From Thermoplasmatota archaeon (lineage in GTDB: Archaea > Thermoplasmatota > Thermoplasmata > RBG-16-68-12 > JAGMCJ01): a stretch of 9,271 bases of DNA. The notes beneath the pieces were generated by a model. The model made no database searches. It had not been told where the DNA came from and saw only the letters and a program-made list of their open reading frames with translations. Shown here piece by piece: positions 7,118 through 9,271 of this stretch; the stretch's first letter is position 1; each line of letters starts with the position of its first letter. The translations under genes were made by a program, and so were the position numbers. The stretch is taken from contig JAJISH010000365.1 in NCBI GenBank assembly GCA_022848825.1, forward strand, positions 1 through 9,271, written 5' to 3'.

Positions 7118-7168
7118 CCCTACTTAAGTGTTCCGAAAAGGCATTATACGCCACTACGCGGGCGGGAA
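7118..7168. promoter_or_regulatory. Unique spacer between arrays A and B with TATA-like elements
   Basis: About 50 bp without the 11-bp pattern. On the minus strand, CACTTAAGTAGG (7120-7131) resembles the box of the 73-aa gene in this window and would point through array A towards ftsJ. On the plus strand, CATTATACG (7142-7150) is TATA-like and would point through arrays B and C. Both calls rest on similarity only; the spacer could be a divergent promoter between the two repeat blocks. Confidence 0.35.
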
Positions 7169-7435
7169 CGGAGAATCAACGGAGAAATACGGAGCCGGGA
7201 ACGGAGCGGAACGGAGAATCAACGGAGAAGAACGGAGCGGGAACGGAGAAACTTCGGAGGTATCTCGGAGTGATCTCGGAGTAATCTCGGAGTAATCTCG
7301 GACGGAGAACGGAGAAACAACGGAGCGAGCATAGAGCGAGCTTACAGAGCGGACGGAGAAACAACGGGGAACAGAGAACTCGAAGAGCGGTCGGAGAAAC
7401 CTCGAAGCCGTGTCGAAGAGAGCGGTCGGAGAAAG
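7169..7435. repeat. 11-bp periodic array, family B (CGGAG-type units)
   Basis: CGGAG starts at 7169, 7180, 7190, 7202, 7212, 7223, 7233, 7244, 7255, 7266, 7277 and 7288. CGGA(C/G) follows at 7299, 7310 and 7321. Steps are 10-12 bp early on and exactly 11 bp from 7233 to 7321. Units include CGGAGAATCAA (twice), CGGAGTGATCT and CGGAGTAATCT (twice in tandem). From about 7325 the array decays into CGAGC and CGAAG variants, still often 11 bp apart (7326/7337; 7354/7365; 7381/7392/7403/7414). The plus strand is purine-rich at the start of most units. Confidence 0.88.
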
Positions 7436-7633
7436 TTCAGGATTTGTATGGCCCGTGTATGGGTTTTGTATAGGATTTGTATGGAAACAGTATAGGATTC
7501 CTATGGGATTCGTATGGAAATCGTATGCGACCCGTATGAGTATCTCATGGTCATCTCCTGAGCATCCTATGGTAATCTCCTGCGAAACGTATAGAAGAGC
7601 TATGGGAAGAGTATGGAACCATCAAGCGAAATG
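7436..7633. repeat. 11-bp periodic array, family C (TATGG-type units)
   Basis: Sixteen units start exactly every 11 bp from 7447 to 7612. A related unit, TTCAGGATTTG, precedes them at 7436 and a decayed one follows at 7623. The first five bases are TATGG in eight units, TATAG in three, then TATGC, TATGA, CATGG, CCTGA and CCTGC once each. The other six bases vary (for example AAACAG, GATTCG, TAATCT). There are no insertions or deletions across 176 bp. The array ends 28 bp before the stop of the minus-strand gene at 7662. Confidence 0.93.
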
Positions 7634-7661
7634 ATGCGGGGGCGGTCGGCATCTCCTTGGG

Positions 7662-8021
7662 CTATTCCGCAACGACCATTATCCTCGGCTCGGGCGCGAC
7701 ATCGACCGTGTACCGCCTGAGGGTTATCTTTGCACCGCCGAACTCGAGCTGAGCGGGGAGCTCCTCCTGCTTCGTCCCCTTCACCTTCTCGTCCAAGAAG
7801 TCCGCGAGCGGGAAGACGTCCTCCTCCGAGAAGTCCGTGGCGTCGACCTTGATGACAAGGGAGAACTGAACGGGAATGCCTTCCAATGACTTCAGCAGCC
7901 TGTTCCTCAGTACCTCCTCCTGCGTTTTGTCACGCCCCCCTGCGCGGCTCTGAATGAGGTGTCGATTGATAAATCTATCGCGGGAACGGGCGGTTGGCGG
8001 GCGGCGATGAACACTATCCAC
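7662..8021 (-). CDS. Unrecognised small alpha/beta protein (start uncertain)
   Basis: I do not recognise this protein. The C-terminal 80 residues look like a real fold: a helix (VLRNRLLKSLEG), a strand (PVQFSLVIKV), an acidic loop and helix (DFSEEDVFPLADFLDEKV), then strands (AKITLRRYTVDV, RIMVVAE). The N-terminal 30-35 residues are Arg/His/Pro-rich and look less like protein-coding sequence. Three starts compete. ATG 8045 lies inside a probable TATA box and is unlikely. GTG 8021 lies about 26 nt downstream of that box and would be leaderless; I use it here. A non-standard CTG at 7910 is preceded by a perfect GGAGGAGG (7913-7920) and would give an 82-residue protein matching the fold. The gene is downstream of no other minus-strand gene in the window and is followed by the 11-bp arrays. 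Confidence 0.6.
   Translation of the reverse strand: MDSVHRRPPTARSRDRFINRHLIQSRAGGRDKTQEEVLRNRLLKSLEGIPVQFSLVIKVDATDFSEEDVFPLADFLDEKVKGTKQEELPAQLEFGGAKITLRRYTVDVAPEPRIMVVAE
7913..7920 (-). promoter_or_regulatory. Strong Shine-Dalgarno-like sequence before a CTG codon
   Basis: GGAGGAGG on the minus strand stands 2 nt before an in-frame CTG (7910-7908), with its first GGAGG 5 nt away. It may mark the true, non-ATG start of the 7662 gene, or may simply be Glu-Glu codons. A T/A-rich stretch on the minus strand at about 7966-7976 (AGATTTATCAA) could be the matching promoter. Confidence 0.35.
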
Positions 8022-8042
8022 CCTGATAATCTGGCGGAAACG

Positions 8043-8051
8043 CATTTATAG
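8043..8051. promoter_or_regulatory. TATA box shared by the divergent GTPase and 7662 genes
   Basis: CATTTATAG on the plus strand reads CTATAAATG on the minus strand. It is about 28 nt before the GTG at 8076 (GTPase) and about 26 nt before the GTG at 8021 on the other strand. Both distances suit leaderless transcripts, and neither start has a Shine-Dalgarno. It is the only good box in the 54-bp gap. Confidence 0.5.
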
Positions 8052-8075
8052 AGCGGAAAGCGCAGCCACAGATTA

Positions 8076-8678
8076 GTGACCGAGATTCAAGCGATGGAAG
8101 AGCGACCCTCGATGAAGGTGAAGATCTGCCTCGTTGGGGATTTCCAGGTGGGCAAGACCAGCCTGATACGAAGGTTCGTCCTCGACCAGTTCGACGAGCG
8201 ATACCTCGAAACGATAGGGACGAAGGTGTCCAAGAAGATCATCAACGTGGACAACCCCGCCGAGGATGGCCTCCTCAGCGTCAAGCTGATGGTCTGGGAC
8301 ATCATGGGCCGCAAGGAGTTCGGCGACCTCCTCCGCGAGGCATACTTCTACGGAGCAAAGGGGATTGTCGCGGTGTGCGACCTCACCCGGCCGGAGACGG
8401 TCGACAGCCTGCGCGAGTGGATCGACTCGGTCATGCGCGTGGCGGGCGAAGTCCCCGTGCACGTACTCGCGAACAAGGCGGACCTCGAGCACGAGGTGGA
8501 CGAGAAGGTCGTCGCTGACCTCGCCGCTGAGTACGGATCGTCCTACCACCTGACGAGCGCGAAGACGGGCAAGAACGTGGAGGTCTGCTTCGCCGATATC
8601 GCTCTCAGGATCTCAGCGCTGTACTTCGGTGCACCGGAGGCGGAGCCCAAGGAGACGGTCACCGCCGCGGCGGACTGA
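8076..8678 (+). CDS. Ras/Rab-like small GTPase
   Basis: This 200-residue protein is a Ras-superfamily GTPase with all five G motifs: P-loop GDFQVGKT (G1, 21-28), switch I Thr in LETIGTK (T46), WDIMG (G3, 74-78), NKAD (G4, 133-136) and SAK (G5, 161-163). The residue matching Ras Gln61, needed for efficient GTP hydrolysis, is Arg79 (DIMGRKEF), so intrinsic hydrolysis may be slow. There is no C-terminal prenylation cysteine or membrane helix; the tail is Glu/Ala/Thr-rich. Archaeal members are thought to act with roadblock/longin proteins in signalling or polarity, but none is visible here. GTG 8076 is chosen because a TATA box lies about 28 nt upstream (leaderless). In-frame ATGs at 8094 and 8112 are alternatives, and the conserved domain begins just after the latter. 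Confidence 0.88.
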   Translation: MTEIQAMEERPSMKVKICLVGDFQVGKTSLIRRFVLDQFDERYLETIGTKVSKKIINVDNPAEDGLLSVKLMVWDIMGRKEFGDLLREAYFYGAKGIVAVCDLTRPETVDSLREWIDSVMRVAGEVPVHVLANKADLEHEVDEKVVADLAAEYGSSYHLTSAKTGKNVEVCFADIALRISALYFGAPEAEPKETVTAAAD

Positions 8679-8700
8679 GTTCGACGGTTGTACCAAACCC

Positions 8701-8705
8701 TTTTT
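8701..8705 (+). terminator. T-tract, weak candidate terminator of the GTPase gene
   Basis: A run of five T follows ACCC, 22 nt after the GTPase stop. Archaeal termination often occurs at such T-tracts. It is short and no stable hairpin directly precedes it. Confidence 0.35.
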
Positions 8706-8740
8706 ATGTCATGTGCGGTTTGTTAGCAGTTGAGCGGTTC

Positions 8741-8757
8741 ACCAAAAAGATATATAC
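8741..8757 (+). promoter_or_regulatory. Strong promoter (BRE and TATA) of the secreted protein gene
   Basis: ACCAAAAA (BRE-like) is followed by GATATATAC (8749-8757), the best TATA box in the window. Transcription should start near 8780, giving a leader of about 42 nt that contains the perfect ribosome site at 8808-8816. This suggests high expression. Confidence 0.65.
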
Positions 8758-8807
8758 ATGCAGCGTAATCCGCTCGATTACCATCCACCTTGGAAGATTC
8801 TGATACT

Positions 8808-8816
8808 AGGAGGAGG
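8808..8816 (+). promoter_or_regulatory. Ribosome binding site AGGAGGAGG of the secreted protein gene
   Basis: AGGAGGAGG ends 7 nt before the ATG at 8824, optimal spacing, and decides the start. Confidence 0.8.
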
Positions 8817-8823
8817 ACTTGGA

Positions 8824-9271
8824 ATGCAAGAGAAGAGAAAGGCATCGATAAGCGTGATATTGGTGATGGTTTTTGTGTTAGGGCTATTCGTTCCGATGAG
8901 CCAACACGCTAGAGCAGCCATACCAGTACCTCACAACCAATACGGCCACGCGGTCGACTCCGTCGGCGTCGTGTGGGGCCCCGGGGAGTTCGTCTCTTCG
9001 TGGATAGACGGTGTGATGTACGGATGGAACTGGACGTTTGACGACTTGGCTGATCCCATAGGATGGAATCAGACAGGCAAGGTAGACATCGACACTGCCG
9101 GGAACCAGGTCACCATCCCTGGGGATCCTGACACCCCAGGGGTGAAGGAAGGCGGTGACCACAACATCGATGACATCATGTACGTTCTGGGAGACATGAC
9201 CCAAACGACCGTCGCCATTGACAATGCGACCAACATCTTCGAGCAGACGGTCGTGTGGACGACCTTCGACT
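8824..9271 (+). CDS. Secreted glycoprotein-like surface protein, N-terminal part (cut by window end)
   Basis: The first 149 residues of an exported protein of unknown total length are present. The N-terminus is a classical Sec signal peptide: basic KRK at 4-6, a hydrophobic core at about 9-24 and a likely signal peptidase site after A31 (A-R-A before A32). The mature part is Asp/Gly/Trp/Thr-rich with three N-glycosylation sequons (N69-W-T, N82-Q-T, N134-A-T), as in archaeal cell-surface proteins. The stretch HNQYGHAVDSVG...WIDGVMYG resembles repeated extracellular beta-sandwich segments in large archaeal surface proteins, but I cannot name a family. The signal-peptide codons (ATA, TTA, GTT, TTT) are more A/T-rich than the neighbouring genes. 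A strong promoter and ribosome site suggest abundant expression. S-layer subunit, adhesin and secreted enzyme all remain possible. Confidence 0.72.
   Translation, partial: MQEKRKASISVILVMVFVLGLFVPMSQHARAAIPVPHNQYGHAVDSVGVVWGPGEFVSSWIDGVMYGWNWTFDDLADPIGWNQTGKVDIDTAGNQVTIPGDPDTPGVKEGGDHNIDDIMYVLGDMTQTTVAIDNATNIFEQTVVWTTFD

Noticed and set aside
6825..7154. N-terminal extension of FtsJ (up to 310 residues)
   Set aside because: FtsJ proteins are about 200 residues. The extension translates array A and shows an 11-residue echo of the DNA repeat. The core begins just after the ATG at 6824.
6838..7284. Long open frame on the plus strand (148 codons) across arrays A and B
   Set aside because: It is open because the 11-bp repeats contain few stop triplets. 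Conservation is at the nucleotide level with a non-triplet period, several frames on both strands are open across the arrays, and the product is a low-complexity Arg/Glu/Lys/Ser string with no ribosome site.
6976..7633. CRISPR array
   Set aside because: The units are 11 bp with no 24-37 bp repeats, no unique spacers of constant length above 30 bp and no cas genes.
6976..7633. Long hairpin or inverted-repeat structure between arrays A, B and C
   Set aside because: The motifs (AGCGAAG, CGGAG, TATGG) are not reverse complements of one another. The repeats are direct only.
7410..7634. 74-codon plus-strand frame with repeated GFVW/VYGF-like motifs
   Set aside because: The protein repeats are a by-product of the TATGG 11-mers read every 33 nt. 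There is no Shine-Dalgarno or TATA box at its start and no recognisable fold.
7630..7636. C-box-like ATGATG near the end of array C (C/D box sRNA)
   Set aside because: No matching D/D' boxes (CTGA) at suitable distance, and no guide layout.
8694..8722. CAAACC/GGTTTG inverted repeat after the GTPase gene as an intrinsic terminator
   Set aside because: The T-run lies inside the loop rather than after the stem, the stem is only 6 bp and the loop is long. Only the T-tract is kept as a weak call.

Overview
The window looks archaeal, most likely from a Thermoplasmata-like euryarchaeon. An Lhr-type helicase and an archaeal FtsJ point that way. So do a Ras-like small GTPase, TATA boxes 25-30 nt ahead of apparently leaderless starts, GGAGG-type ribosome sites on leadered genes, and a signal peptide followed by N-glycosylation sequons. 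The genus cannot be read from the sequence. Coding DNA is GC-rich and favours AGG, GAG and CTC codons.

Layout. 1-968 (+) is the 3' end of an Lhr helicase. 969-1322 (-) is a small winged-helix regulator, convergent with Lhr and divergent from 1467-3086 (+), a B12-binding-type radical SAM enzyme. 3087-3308 (-) is an unrecognised 73-residue protein. 3348-4907 (-) is a long coiled-coil protein, divergent from 5110-6225 (+), a membrane protein with two zinc ribbons, two membrane helices and C-terminal TPRs. 6222-6824 (-) is the rRNA/tRNA 2'-O-methyltransferase FtsJ. 6852-7661 carries no credible gene. 7662-8021 (-) is an unrecognised small protein, divergent from 8076-8678 (+), a Ras-like GTPase. 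8824 to the end (+) is the start of a secreted glycoprotein-like gene.

The most striking feature is the non-coding stretch at about 6976-7633. It is built almost entirely of degenerate direct repeats with an 11-bp period. There are three successive families: A with AGCGAAG-type units, B with CGGAG-type units and C with TATGG-type units. A and C keep the 11-bp step without a single indel for 12 and 16 units, although the bases between the motifs vary. A spacer of about 50 bp with TATA-like elements separates A from B. The repeats are not CRISPR, not a simple minisatellite and not convincingly coding. The arrangement resembles iteron arrays that seat proteins on one face of the helix, such as the 11-bp repeats of plasmid R1 parC, but its function here is unknown.

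The genes do not form one obvious pathway. They are mostly single-gene units in convergent or divergent pairs, each with its own promoter. All three convergent pairs meet with zero spacing or overlapping stop codons, so any transcription terminators must lie inside the opposing genes.
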